Source: Levilactobacillus namurensis (GTDB lineage Bacteria; Bacillota; Bacilli; Lactobacillales; Lactobacillaceae). Taken from it: DNA of 64,000 nucleotides. Below the pieces are notes generated by a model, which made no database searches, was not told the origin of the DNA, and worked only from the letters and a program-made list of their open reading frames with translations. The stretch's first letter is position 1; the number at the start of each line of letters is the position of its first letter. Of this stretch, positions 52,847-62,238 are shown piece by piece. A program made the translations under genes and the position numbers. The stretch lies in assembly GCF_032197885.1 (NCBI RefSeq), contig NZ_CP134159.1:2170001-2234000 (forward strand). The letters run 5' to 3'.

Positions 52847-53695
52847 CTAAAACAAATCCAATTGCTGAGGCGCCAGATTAGTCCAGTGCAAATCAAGAAT
52901 CTGTTGTAGGCGCAACGCGTTAGGGGCGGCGTCACGACCCGAGTTATTGTTGAAGATCACGCAAACGTCTTGGGCGTGAGCGGCTACCCGCCGGACCAGC
53001 GCCGCTAGAGCTTGCAATTCCTCCTCACTGTACTTGTACAGGGTTCGGGTCTTGCGCCAGTTAGCCCCCTGATTAAACCAGCCCTGGGCGTTTCGCCCGT
53101 GCAGGCGAATCACCGCTAGTTCCAGGGTCGTAACCGTCTCCACCAGCGGAATCCCGTCGTTTAAGTTATGGGGCTCGTCGGTGGTCACGTTGGTCATCCG
53201 CAACGACTGCAGGTAAGCCAGCACGTCTTGGGTCATACCCGGGGTGGCGAACCAGCTGGGACTGCGGAATTCGACTGCAATCGGTAGGTCCCCCATCCAG
53301 GTGCGCATCTCCCGCAGGTACTGGATGTTGGCCGTGGTCCGGTTGAAGTACGGTGGAAATTGAAAGAGGACCGTCCGCAGCTGGTGAGCGCGCCACAAGG
53401 GTTGCATCAACGTTTTATAGCGGGCAAAAGTCGCCGCCCGTTCCTCAAAATCCACGGGATGTTCCCGCTGGCCGTGGGTGGTCATGACCTGGTTAGCTTT
53501 CAAGATGAACTGAAAGCCCGCCGGTACGGACGCTTGCCAGTTGGCCAACGTGGTCTCCCTGGGCAGCCCGTAAAACGGCGTATCCAGTTCCACGAGGGGT
53601 AAGTGACCCGCGTATTCCGTTAATTTCACCGGACGATCCTCCCCGCCAATCAGGGCCGGATGCTCCGTCCAGGTGGTCAACCCAATCGTAATCAA
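52847..53695 (-). CDS. DUF72 family protein
   Basis: TIM-barrel protein of the YecE/DUF72 family, function unknown. Starts MITIGLTTWTEHPAL; contains PAGFQFILKANQVMTTH, LFQFPPYFN and VCVIFNNNSGRDA, the family's most conserved segment. TTG 53695 follows AAAGGAGG; the longer frame from 53749 is not family-like. 282 residues. Confidence 0.9.
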   Translation of the reverse strand: MITIGLTTWTEHPALIGGEDRPVKLTEYAGHLPLVELDTPFYGLPRETTLANWQASVPAGFQFILKANQVMTTHGQREHPVDFEERAATFARYKTLMQPLWRAHQLRTVLFQFPPYFNRTTANIQYLREMRTWMGDLPIAVEFRSPSWFATPGMTQDVLAYLQSLRMTNVTTDEPHNLNDGIPLVETVTTLELAVIRLHGRNAQGWFNQGANWRKTRTLYKYSEEELQALAALVRRVAAHAQDVCVIFNNNSGRDAAPNALRLQQILDLHWTNLAPQQLDLF

Positions 53696-53732
53696 TTGGC
53701 CGCCTCCTTTCACGTCGTGCTTAAATGTCGTC

Positions 53733-54059
53733 CTACTTAAACCGTTCAAACTGTTTGATCAACGCCGCTTCCGGCTCCGAGAGATGGCCCCGTAGCTGAC
53801 TGATCAGCCGGCGGCCCGACAAACGGTCATTATACCGAATACCCGTGACGCAAAGGTCAATCAGGGCGAAGAGAATCGTCACTAACCCCGCCTGTCGTCG
53901 GGAAAACGTGGTGTTGAACAACATCACGGCCTCTTGGTTAAAAGCCAACTGTAAGATCCCGTAAATCACCAGCGTGTCAGGAATAAGTTGTAAAAAGTTG
54001 AGCCAGCGCAACCGTCGAACCAATTGACGGAGCTGACGAATGATTTCTTGATGACTCAT
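53733..54059 (-). CDS. Small two-helix membrane protein
   Basis: I do not recognise the family. 108 residues: basic N-terminus with RQLRQLVRRLRWL, membrane segments about 20-38 and 55-72, and a basic/amphipathic C-terminus ending LIKQFERFK. ATG 54059 lies 5 nt after AAGGTGA. It is 11 bp from the sirtuin gene and overlaps nothing downstream, so it is probably co-transcribed. Confidence 0.72.
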   Translation of the reverse strand: MSHQEIIRQLRQLVRRLRWLNFLQLIPDTLVIYGILQLAFNQEAVMLFNTTFSRRQAGLVTILFALIDLCVTGIRYNDRLSGRRLISQLRGHLSEPEAALIKQFERFK

Positions 54060-54070
54060 GGGATTCACCT

Positions 54071-54769
54071 TCAGACCTTTAGTTCCGTGAAGAACTTCGT
54101 GGCGTCTTCTTGAACCATCTCGATGGGAACGCCCAAGTCGAGCTTCTCTTGATTGATCACCACCACGGGGACCTGCGGGTTGCGATAATTCAGTAGGCCC
54201 GCGAACGGGTAGACCCGCATCGAGGTCCCCACCACGACCACCAGATCAGCGGCCGCCATGGCCCCGACCGCGCGTTGGACGTTGAGTTGGTTCAAGCCCT
54301 CGTCGTAGAGGACCACGTCGGGCCGAAGCCAGCCACCATCCGCATCGTGGTGCGGGTCTTTAAGATACTCATGCCAGTCCACGGTCTGCCCGCAGACTTG
54401 GCAATACACCTTATACATGTTGCCGTGAAACTCCACCAGATGGGCGCACTTGGCCACACGGTAGAGGTTATCGATATTCTGCGTGATGACCGTCGCGCGA
54501 TTCTGCTGGGTCAACGCGGCTTGCTTGGTGTGGATCACGTTAGGTTGGGCGTCCGGATGATACAGGTTCTGCTTCACGTAGTCGTAGAACGTCTCCGGTT
54601 CCTGCACCAGACACGCGTGACTCAGGTAATATTCCGCGTTGCGGTGACCCGTGTACAAGCCATTTTTCGACCGGTAATCGGGAATGCCCGACGGCGTCGA
54701 AACGCCCGCACCCGTCAAAAAGACAATGTGCTGGGCTTGATCAAATTCACTTTGTAACCGTGCTTCCAT
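54071..54769 (-). CDS. Sirtuin-family NAD-dependent deacylase lacking one zinc-ligand pair
   Basis: Sir2 fold, 232 residues: GAGVSTPSGIPDYRSKNGLY, TQNIDNLYR, catalytic His in LVEFHGN, LRPDVVLYDE and VVVGTSMRVYPF. The zinc module normally has two CxxC pairs; the first is CQVC, but the second is replaced by HHDADGG before WLRPD. The fold may hold without zinc or use His. Activity as deacetylase is inferred. Confidence 0.9.
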   Translation of the reverse strand: MEARLQSEFDQAQHIVFLTGAGVSTPSGIPDYRSKNGLYTGHRNAEYYLSHACLVQEPETFYDYVKQNLYHPDAQPNVIHTKQAALTQQNRATVITQNIDNLYRVAKCAHLVEFHGNMYKVYCQVCGQTVDWHEYLKDPHHDADGGWLRPDVVLYDEGLNQLNVQRAVGAMAAADLVVVVGTSMRVYPFAGLLNYRNPQVPVVVINQEKLDLGVPIEMVQEDATKFFTELKV

Positions 54770-54908
54770 AGTCTTGCCATCCCCTCATTAGTGTCGGTTG
54801 TGACTGCTAGACCCATTATAGCATGTTCGCTTAGGGGCGGCCGGTCACTGGTTCAACCACCCAAAAACGCCGAACGGCCACAGACTCGTGACGGTTCAGC
54901 GCTTCGCG

Positions 54909-55874
54909 TTACCGTAAGATATACGGCATCTTTAATTGCCGGAACAACTCGTCCACGGTTAAATCGTAGATGTGGGTGTAGTAGTCCGGGGTATCTTCCT
55001 TAGGCTTAGGCGCTGGTAGGACGAAGGCATTTTGCTGGTCCGACCGGTTAAAGCCGACGTAGCCCCGTCGTTGCGTGGTCTTTTCGTGCATGTCGGAGTG
55101 GTAGAGTTCGAACACCTGCCGGACCTTCAACCCCAACTGGCGCTTCGACAGAACACTGGCCAACGTAGTGTACTCCGTGTTGTGCAGTGCCGGCAAGTCC
55201 CAGGCTTCCAGTTGCGCATCGAACGCCTTGAACAACTTGACCACGTTCCGCCGGAAAGTAAAGGGCGAGGAAACGGGTTTTTCCATGATCAGGTCGTACA
55301 ACTTCTGGGCTGCCGCAAAGCTCAACGGGTAGTCCTTGGTGAAGGTGGCGTTGATGGCGTCATCGTCCCGGCCAAAGAAGACCAGTGCGTCCAACAGCGT
55401 CAGGGTCCGTAACGTCATCTCATCATCACGTTCAGCGGGTTCCGGCTTCAGGGTCGCCTGGACCCCCTTCAAGTACAGGTCATGGATTTCGGGTGTGATC
55501 AAGCCGTGCTTCTTCTGCTCACTGACCACGACCACGTGGCTTACGATATCGTAGAGTTCGGTCCCCATGATCATCAATTGTTCGTCCAGGTCCTTGTTCC
55601 CCGTGGTCAACGAGAAGAAGACTTGCGGGAATCCTGACAGGATCATCAAGAGGTGCAACAGTTCGTGGGACGCCGTGTAGTTCGGTGCCGTCAAATCTGC
55701 GACCTGAATATCGATGTCCTTGCCGACCTGCATCTGTTGGGCCTGATCATGGCGCACGTAACCGGCCTGTAATTGGCCGATAAAGTGAACCGTGACTTTA
55801 CCCGGATACAAGTTGTTGACCTGGTTGATCAGGTCTTGAACCTGGTCATTCAGCACTACATCTTTTGCTTCCAT
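54909..55874 (-). CDS. HELLH-containing protein, putative metallopeptidase (IpaB/EvcA-like annotation in lactobacilli)
   Basis: A 321-residue soluble protein. A zinc-binding type motif HELLH sits in ASHELLHLLM near residue 70, where a gluzincin catalytic helix would be; GTELYDIVSHVV follows about 35 residues later and offers a Glu and a His as third ligand. The name IpaB/EvcA appears on similar lactobacillar proteins from memory, without a known function. ATG 55874 follows AAAGGATGG. It overlaps nothing and follows mvaA after 19 bp. Confidence 0.75.
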   Translation of the reverse strand: MEAKDVVLNDQVQDLINQVNNLYPGKVTVHFIGQLQAGYVRHDQAQQMQVGKDIDIQVADLTAPNYTASHELLHLLMILSGFPQVFFSLTTGNKDLDEQLMIMGTELYDIVSHVVVVSEQKKHGLITPEIHDLYLKGVQATLKPEPAERDDEMTLRTLTLLDALVFFGRDDDAINATFTKDYPLSFAAAQKLYDLIMEKPVSSPFTFRRNVVKLFKAFDAQLEAWDLPALHNTEYTTLASVLSKRQLGLKVRQVFELYHSDMHEKTTQRRGYVGFNRSDQQNAFVLPAPKPKEDTPDYYTHIYDLTVDELFRQLKMPYILR

Positions 55875-55893
55875 GTTTAATTGCCATCCTTTA

Positions 55894-57153
55894 TTAATCA
55901 TTTACATGAGTTTGGCGAACTGCCGCTAAGGCCGCGCGGGCCTGGGCAGTCGTCGGTTGTTTACTGGTCAGCTGGGCGACCACCGCCGGAACTTCCGCCG
56001 GCGTTGCGCCCACTGACAGGGCCAGCGACCGTAACTGCAGGTGCATGTGGCCCTTCTGGATACCATCGGTCACTAAGGCGCGTAAAGCCGCCACGTTTTG
56101 GGCCAAGCCCACTGCCGCGGTCACCCGCATCAAGTCGCGGGCACTGGTCACGTGCGCTAGCTGCTGGTTCACCGCGACCAACGGGAAGACCCGGGTCGCA
56201 CCACCCACGAAACCTAACGCCAATGGGAGGGTGAGTTCGCCTTGTAACTGCTGGTCCGCCGTGACGTGCCACTGACTTAAGCCCCGGTACTGACCATCCC
56301 GGCTGGCATACGCGTGCACGCCGCTTTCCACGGCGCGCCAATCGTTTCCCATGGCCAGGACCACCGCGTCGATACCGTTCATGATGCCCTTGTTATGGGT
56401 CGTGGCCCGGTACGGGTCGACCTGTGCAAACGCACTGGCCGCAGCGATTCGACGGGCCACCGTTAAGCCATCACTGGTTTTGGTCCGCAACTGGTCGACG
56501 GGGACCGTGCACCGGGCCGTCACCAGACTATGCGTGGCGTAGTTGCTTAGAATGCTCATCAGAATCGTCGGCGCCTGGTGCGCGCGCAGGTAGTCGGCGA
56601 CCGCCTCGGTCATCGTGTTGACCAAGTTGGCCCCCATGGCTTCCCCGACGTCGATGAAAAGATCGATTGACGCCCAATCCGGCGGTAATAGCCGCACCCG
56701 AACCGACCGGGCCCCGCCACCGTGTGTGAGTAACGATGGGTGAGCCGCGTCCGCAACCTGCAAGAGGTCTTGGGCGTGGTCGGTCACCCACTGTTGTAGT
56801 GCCGGACCATCCGTGACCTGTTGGCACACGATTTGGCCCATGAGTTCCCGGCGTTCTACGGCGGTGGTGATGCCAACGTCACTGGTCAACAACCGCCCGC
56901 CGTTGCTTGCGGCCGCGATGACGGAGGGCTCTTCGGTGACCATGGGGACCGCCACGGCATGGCCGTCGACCCGCAGGTTCACCGCCACGCCTTCGGGTAA
57001 CCCGTAGGTGGTCAGGTAGTTTTCAATCAATTCTTCATCCGCAGCCTGCCGCTGGTCGGCCACCGTTCCCAACTGTTGGGGCGATAAATGGCTGGCCTGG
57101 GCCAACTGGTCTCGGCGCTGGTCATAGGATAAGCGGTAAAACGGTGTGGTCAT
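55894..57153 (-). CDS. mvaA: Hydroxymethylglutaryl-CoA reductase, class II (degradative-type)
   Basis: Key enzyme of the mevalonate isoprenoid route. 419 residues: substrate/NAD motifs ENYLTTYGLPEGVAVN, VDVGEAMGANLVNT (with Asp/Glu), AMGNDWRAVESGVHAYA. The class II form is used for biosynthesis in lactic acid bacteria. GGGGGAC precedes the ATG. It follows ppx by 15 bp and precedes the HELLH gene, so a ppx-mvaA-HELLH unit is likely. Confidence 0.96.
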   Translation of the reverse strand: MTTPFYRLSYDQRRDQLAQASHLSPQQLGTVADQRQAADEELIENYLTTYGLPEGVAVNLRVDGHAVAVPMVTEEPSVIAAASNGGRLLTSDVGITTAVERRELMGQIVCQQVTDGPALQQWVTDHAQDLLQVADAAHPSLLTHGGGARSVRVRLLPPDWASIDLFIDVGEAMGANLVNTMTEAVADYLRAHQAPTILMSILSNYATHSLVTARCTVPVDQLRTKTSDGLTVARRIAAASAFAQVDPYRATTHNKGIMNGIDAVVLAMGNDWRAVESGVHAYASRDGQYRGLSQWHVTADQQLQGELTLPLALGFVGGATRVFPLVAVNQQLAHVTSARDLMRVTAAVGLAQNVAALRALVTDGIQKGHMHLQLRSLALSVGATPAEVPAVVAQLTSKQPTTAQARAALAAVRQTHVND

Positions 57154-57168
57154 GGTTGACGGTCCCCC

Positions 57169-58089
57169 TTAACGTTGTCGCAAGTATTCCGAGATGATGC
57201 CTTCACGGACACCGCTTTCGGAAAAAACGACCCGATCAGAATCCAGCATCTGCAGTAAGGTCACCAAAGGTAACATCCCGCCTAAGATGATGTCGGCCCG
57301 TTCCGGCTCCAGTCCCGAGATCCGTTTACGCTCCCGCAGAGGTACCTCTAACAATCGCTGGAAGGTCCGAAAGACTTGGTCGGTGGTTAACCGGTACCCG
57401 TGGATGTTCTCCACGTGCAGAATCTTCTGCTGCTGGCGGTTCATCCGGGCCAACGTCCGGTTGGCGCCCCCCAGTAAGACCAGTGGCAGGTTCTTTGCGT
57501 CGTTCAGCCACCAGATATCGCGCAAACGTTCCCGCAAGAAGACTTGCGCGGAAAACAGGTCAACGGCGTCTACCACGTCGTCTAGGTGGAACTGTTCGGA
57601 CAGGTTGACCGCCCCGAACGGCACGCTGATCAGGTTAGCATCCTTGCCATCCTTGACGTGGACCAGTTCACAACTCGCGCCCCCGGTATCCAGTAACAGG
57701 CAGTCTTTAACTTTGAGACGGTTGACCGCGCCCAGGTAGTCGTAGTAAGCCTCCTGGTCGCCGGAGAGCACTTCCAAGTCGATGTTGGTCGCATCCTTGA
57801 CTTGGCGCAGAAAGTCGGCGCGGTTGCGGGCTTGACGCACCGCGGCCGTGGCGATTCCCCGAACAATCAGTTGGGGAAGGTGCTCATAGTACGGCCGAAA
57901 TGACCGTAAGGCGGCAATCGTCCGCCCCATCGCTTTAGGTTGGAGGATCTTCTCGGGTCCCATGCCCTCGGATAGCCGGCTATCGGCCTTGATCCGATTG
58001 ACTTCGCGGTATGTGCCGTCATCGCGTAACTCATTGACGGCCAACCGGACAGAATTGGAACCCAAATCCACAATGGCTAAATTTTGCAT
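57169..58089 (-). CDS. Ppx/GppA family exopolyphosphatase-like protein
   Basis: Actin-like ATPase fold, 306 residues. Phosphate-1 motif IVDLGSNSVRL and phosphate-2 motif LLDTGGASCEL, LLGGANRTLARM, and C-terminal SGVREGIISEYL. Only the two catalytic domains of the long GppA form are present. It may hydrolyse polyphosphate or pppGpp; the sequence does not decide. Confidence 0.9.
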   Translation of the reverse strand: MQNLAIVDLGSNSVRLAVNELRDDGTYREVNRIKADSRLSEGMGPEKILQPKAMGRTIAALRSFRPYYEHLPQLIVRGIATAAVRQARNRADFLRQVKDATNIDLEVLSGDQEAYYDYLGAVNRLKVKDCLLLDTGGASCELVHVKDGKDANLISVPFGAVNLSEQFHLDDVVDAVDLFSAQVFLRERLRDIWWLNDAKNLPLVLLGGANRTLARMNRQQQKILHVENIHGYRLTTDQVFRTFQRLLEVPLRERKRISGLEPERADIILGGMLPLVTLLQMLDSDRVVFSESGVREGIISEYLRQR

Positions 58090-58109
58090 AGTCCTTCCCC
58101 CGTTTCGGT

Positions 58110-59129
58110 CTAGCCGAAGTAGTCGATGCCGACCGCGTGCCGGACTTCGTGAAGTGTTTGAGCAGCGACTTGGTTCGCCTGTTCGCTCCCCCGCTTCAAG
58201 ATGTCGTAGACCCCGGCTGGGTCAGCGGCGAATTTCTCGCGCCGTTCGCGAATCGGCTTCAATTCGGCTTGTAAGACATCGTTTAAGTACCGTTTAATCT
58301 TAACATCTCCCAGGCCACCGTGCTGGTATTGCGCCTTCAAGTCAGCCACTTTATCTTGATCCTGCGCGAAGATGTCTAGGTAGGTGAAGACCGTGTTGCC
58401 TTCGATATGGCCTGGGTCTTCCACGTGGATGTGTTCGGGGTCGGTGTACATCGACATGACTTTCTTTTGAATCGTGTCGGCGTCATCGCCCAGGTAGATG
58501 GCGTTGTTGAGGGATTTACTCATCTTAGCGTTGCCATCGAGTCCTGGAATCCGCCCCAAGCCCTTAGCTGGGAAGTAGCCTTCGGGTTCCACTAAGATCT
58601 CTTGACCATAAATGTTGTTGAAGCTGCGGACGATTTCTCGCGTCTGTTCCAACATGGGTTCTTGGTCATCACCCACGGGTACCGTGTCGGCCTTGAACGC
58701 CGTGATGTCGGCTGCTTGACTGACCGGGTAGATGAAGAAACCGGCCGGCACACTTTCACCGAACGCCTTTTGCTTGATTTCCGTCTTCACGGTCGGGTTC
58801 CGGTTCAACCGTGATACCGTGACCAGGTTCAAGTACGTCATGGTCAATTCGCTGAGGGCTGGAATCTGGGACTGTACCAGAATGGTTGACTTGGCGGGGT
58901 CAATCCCCACAGCCAGGTAGTCTAACGCCACTTGTAACAGGCTGTGGCGAATCTTTTCGGGATCCCGGGCGTTGTCGGTCAACGCTTGGGTATCGGCAAT
59001 CATGATATAGGTATCGTAGTCCCCAGTGTTCTGAAGCGCGACCCGGTTACGGAGAGAACCCACGTAATGGCCAATGTGCAACTTACCAGTCGGGCGGTCA
59101 CCCGTTAAAATCACGTGTTTTTTTGTCAT
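58110..59129 (-). CDS. trpS: Tryptophanyl-tRNA synthetase
   Basis: Class I synthetase of 339 residues: [17 protein letters not shown] (HIGH) and [10 protein letters not shown] (KMSKS). AAGGAAG precedes the ATG. The leader contains a T-box, so uncharged tRNA-Trp should induce it. Confidence 0.97.
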   Translation of the reverse strand: MTKKHVILTGDRPTGKLHIGHYVGSLRNRVALQNTGDYDTYIMIADTQALTDNARDPEKIRHSLLQVALDYLAVGIDPAKSTILVQSQIPALSELTMTYLNLVTVSRLNRNPTVKTEIKQKAFGESVPAGFFIYPVSQAADITAFKADTVPVGDDQEPMLEQTREIVRSFNNIYGQEILVEPEGYFPAKGLGRIPGLDGNAKMSKSLNNAIYLGDDADTIQKKVMSMYTDPEHIHVEDPGHIEGNTVFTYLDIFAQDQDKVADLKAQYQHGGLGDVKIKRYLNDVLQAELKPIRERREKFAADPAGVYDILKRGSEQANQVAAQTLHEVRHAVGIDYFG

Positions 59130-59145
59130 TTAAATCTTCCTTTCT

Positions 59146-59365
59146 AAAAAAGCGCCCCATTGGAATCACTCCAATAGGACGCTGATGCGCGGTACCACCT
59201 AACTTGTGGCCATTTACGACCACCACTTTTGCCGTTAACGGGGCACCCGCGATAATTATCGGTTAATAAGTAACGGTTCCGACCCACTTCGACCGTGATC
59301 CCGTTGCAGCTTATCGGGACCTCTCTGGACTTGGTCTACTTCCATCGAAACGCCTGCCTACAGTT
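59146..59365 (-). promoter_or_regulatory. T-box riboswitch upstream of trpS
   Basis: On the minus strand the leader begins with a stem I containing AGAGAGG and GAAGTGGGTCGG (a UGG specifier is available). It then carries the T-box sequence AGGTGGTACCGCG (plus 59188-59200), whose central bases pair with tRNA NCCA, and ends with the terminator GCGTCCTATTGGAGTGATTC... closed by GGGGCGC and TTTTTT (59146-59183). The 3' boundary is firm; the 5' boundary is estimated. Confidence 0.92.
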
Positions 59366-59424
59366 TAGTGGATTTTCTGGGGAAAGTAAACTGAAAGTCA
59401 CTCAGGACTAAAACTAGTTGGCGC

Positions 59425-59583
59425 ATCCGCCTTACCGGCCGGCCAGACAGGGCTGGAACGCCGTGGGCACCACTTCGAGCCACAGAGCGGTCTCGAAGCT
59501 GGGCCTTATTCTAAGTCGGCTAACCCCCGCCGACTAAGAATAATTTCACGGCTGAGCCCTGTCTGGCCGGCCTCACGGCTCAC
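59425..59583 (-). repeat. Structured palindromic element D (minus orientation, single copy)
   Basis: Perfect 18-bp P1: 59437-59454 with 59555-59572 (GGCCGGCCAGACAGGGCT). P2 GCCGTG (59460-59465) with CACGGC (59547-59552). P3 is a perfect 15-bp helix, TTATTCTAAGTCGGC (59506-59520) with 59529-59543, sharing no sequence with P3 of B2. Ends ATCCGCC... and ...CACGGCTCAC are shared by the family. It has no divergent partner. Confidence 0.88.
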
Positions 59584-59738
59584 AAAACACTAAATTGTTC
59601 ACCATCCCCCGAAATCTACAGGGGTATTTCTTAAAAATCCGGGGCAAAAAGCCTAACCGCCTTCTCCCTTACGCTTAGCCAAAGATTACGCCCGCTAACT
59701 TACCGCTCTTAACCCCGCGCTTTTACAACGGTCTTTGA

Positions 59739-59767
59739 TTGACACAGCACTTAAATGTGACTAGAAT
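59739..59767 (+). promoter_or_regulatory. Promoter of helD
   Basis: TTGACA (59739-59744), a 17-nt spacer and TAGAAT (59762-59767), about 40 bp before the start. The -35 is consensus. Confidence 0.85.
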
Positions 59768-59808
59768 TGTTAAGCAATTTAGCCAATTCTATTAAGGAGG
59801 CGGTCATT

Positions 59809-62112
59809 TTGACCACCAACGAACAAGCCAACGAGCAACACCGGGTGGACCAAGTCGTTCACCAGATTGGGAAGCGCATCGACCGGACCACGGCCGAATA
59901 CAACGATGCCCACAAAGAGTTGCGCAACGTGTTAAAGAACTATAGTGAAAACACGTCGGTCAACTGGTTCGAAGTCGATGACCGAATCGAAACCAGCGCC
60001 GAGCTGCAGCAACAACGGGCCCTGGTCTCCCGGTTAACGGAAAATCAAAACATTATCCAAGACCAACTCCGGACTTATCAAGAGCTTCAAAAGTCCCCTT
60101 ACTTCGGCCGAATCGACATCCAGGATCCCGACGAATCCCAACCGGAATCCCTCTACATCGGCACGGCCTCGTTCGTCGACGACCAGGAGAACTTCCTGGT
60201 CTACGACTGGCGCGCGCCCATTTCCAGTATCTACTATAATGGGGTCTTAGGTCAGGTGGCTTACCACACGCCAGCCGGCCCCCAACAGACCGACCTACTC
60301 AAGAAACGGCAGTTCTTGATCCAAGACGGTCAGATTCAAAGCATGTTCGACACCAACGAGACCGTCGGCGACGAAATGCTCCAACACGTCTTGGGTGAAC
60401 AGAACGACGCGACCATGCAAAACATCGTCGCGACGATTCAGCGGGAACAAAACGATATCATTCGGGACGTTCACAGCGACCTACTGGTGGTCCAAGGCGT
60501 AGCCGGCTCCGGTAAGACCTCAGCGATTCTCCAACGCATCGCCTTTCTGCTCTACCACAGTCGCCGGGACCTCGAGGCCGACCAGATTGTCCTCTTCTCG
60601 CCCAACCGACTGTTCAGCCATTACATTAGTGACGTCCTGCCCAGCTTAGGGGAACGTAACATGCGTCAAGTCACGCTAGCCGAATTCTTGACCCAACGGT
60701 TCCAAGGACTGAAGGTCCAAACACAATTCGAACGTTACGAAAGCGACCAGCAACATCCCGTCGCCGCGGCGCTCCGGAATTTTCAGGAAAGTGCGGCCAT
60801 GATGACCGCTGTGGCCGATTACTGTCAACGGTGTGCCGCCGACGCCCTACAATTTACCGATATCCGCTTCAAGGGCCGGGTCTTCTTCGACCGGCACGAG
60901 ATTCGCGATATCTACGCGCAATATCCGACCACGGTTCCGGCTGCCGAGCGGTTCTTAAAGACCAAGAACGTCTTGGAGAAACGCTTGAAGCACCGCATCG
61001 CCGAGGAAGCTAAGGCTGACTGGGTCCGCGACACCATCGACCAACTCAGCGACGAAGATTACCACAACCTCTTGGGTGCCAAGCACTTGGGTCAGTTCGA
61101 ACAACTCGATGATGAGATCGACTTTATCGCTCGAGAGATTGTTCGCCGGCGCTTACGTCAGGTCGATGACGCCATCTACAACGGTTACTTCCTGGACGTT
61201 TACAGCCAGTACACGGATTTTCTGACGCACTGCCCCTTACCGGAAGACGTCTCCGCGACCGACTGGCAACGGGTCATTGACCGTTACCAACACGACATCG
61301 AGTTCCACAAATTGGCCCTGACCGACGCGGCGCCGTTGATGTATCTGCGGGACCTACTGACGGGTGGCGGGAAGAACCACCAAATGCAACACCTCTTCGT
61401 GGATGAAATGCAGGACTATTCGATTGCGCAGTTAATTTACTTGCAGCACGCCTTTCCCCGCGCCAAACTCACGTTGTTAGGCGACAGCGAACAGGCTCTG
61501 TTTAAAGCCGTTGAAGCTCCCGAAACGATTCTGAAGAAACTGAGCGCGGCGCTACACGCCAAGAAGTCCCGGTTGATCACTCTGCGCCGGTCGTACCGCT
61601 CGACGCTCCCCATCACCACCTTCGCCAAGGCGCTATTGCCCGATGGTGACCAGATTGAGGCTTTCAACCGGCCGGGAGACCTGCCAAAGGTCGTGATTCG
61701 TTATGACTTCCCAGGAGCGTTCAAAGCCCTGGCCCACGAGTTGCGAACGGAAATCGCCACCAATGGGACCGTCGCGATTCTCACCAAGAACACCGCGGAG
61801 GCCAAGTACGTCTACCAGGAACTCCACTCAGAATTCGACCTTACACGGCTGACTGACACGGACCGCTCCTTACCTAAGGGCGTGGTGGTCCTGCCCATCT
61901 ACCTAGCGAAGGGGCTCGAATTCGACAGTGTGATTGCCTACAACGTCTCCGCGGAGAACTACCCCAACGAGCAGTTCACCGGGACCCTCTACACGATTGC
62001 GTCGCGGGCGATGCACCACCTGACGTTGCTCAGTATTGGGCCCGTCTCCCCCCTGATTGCGTCCAGCAAGATTCCCCAAGATGACTTGCAGATTGAACAC
62101 GAATTAAGTTAA
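59809..62112 (+). CDS. helD: RNA polymerase-recycling DNA helicase HelD
   Basis: HelD, a UvrD-like SF1 ATPase, pulls RNA polymerase off DNA. 767 residues: an N-terminal coiled coil (about 5-90, HRVDQVVHQIGKRIDRTT), Walker A GVAGSGKTSA, FLLYHSRR and FSPNRLFSHYI, then Walker B LFVDEMQDYS and the C-terminal LTLLGDSEQALFKAVE and LAKGLEFDSVI. TTG 59809 follows AAGGAGG by 8 nt; the ATG at 59767 lies inside the promoter -10. Monocistronic. Confidence 0.93.
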   Translation: MTTNEQANEQHRVDQVVHQIGKRIDRTTAEYNDAHKELRNVLKNYSENTSVNWFEVDDRIETSAELQQQRALVSRLTENQNIIQDQLRTYQELQKSPYFGRIDIQDPDESQPESLYIGTASFVDDQENFLVYDWRAPISSIYYNGVLGQVAYHTPAGPQQTDLLKKRQFLIQDGQIQSMFDTNETVGDEMLQHVLGEQNDATMQNIVATIQREQNDIIRDVHSDLLVVQGVAGSGKTSAILQRIAFLLYHSRRDLEADQIVLFSPNRLFSHYISDVLPSLGERNMRQVTLAEFLTQRFQGLKVQTQFERYESDQQHPVAAALRNFQESAAMMTAVADYCQRCAADALQFTDIRFKGRVFFDRHEIRDIYAQYPTTVPAAERFLKTKNVLEKRLKHRIAEEAKADWVRDTIDQLSDEDYHNLLGAKHLGQFEQLDDEIDFIAREIVRRRLRQVDDAIYNGYFLDVYSQYTDFLTHCPLPEDVSATDWQRVIDRYQHDIEFHKLALTDAAPLMYLRDLLTGGGKNHQMQHLFVDEMQDYSIAQLIYLQHAFPRAKLTLLGDSEQALFKAVEAPETILKKLSAALHAKKSRLITLRRSYRSTLPITTFAKALLPDGDQIEAFNRPGDLPKVVIRYDFPGAFKALAHELRTEIATNGTVAILTKNTAEAKYVYQELHSEFDLTRLTDTDRSLPKGVVVLPIYLAKGLEFDSVIAYNVSAENYPNEQFTGTLYTIASRAMHHLTLLSIGPVSPLIASSKIPQDDLQIEHELS

Positions 62113-62124
62113 TGACTGACCCTG

Positions 62125-62168
62125 AACCCGCGCTGCTGACCCGTTGTTGGATTGGTGGTGCGGGTTTT
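62125..62168 (+). terminator. Terminator of helD
   Basis: AACCCGC and GCGGGTT enclose a 28-nt loop, followed by TTTTG, 13 bp after the stop. Confidence 0.75.
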
Positions 62169-62192
62169 GTGACTTAATAATATTTATCGAAT

Positions 62193-62232
62193 AATAAAGG
62201 TTACCCGTTTTGATAAACAGGTAACCTTTATT
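62193..62232. terminator. Bidirectional terminator helD / MFS
   Basis: Perfect 13-bp stem AATAAAGGTTACC (62193-62205) with GGTAACCTTTATT (62220-62232), 14-nt loop. It ends the minus-strand MFS transcript and backs up the helD terminator. Confidence 0.85.
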
Positions 62233-62238
62233 TGAAGC

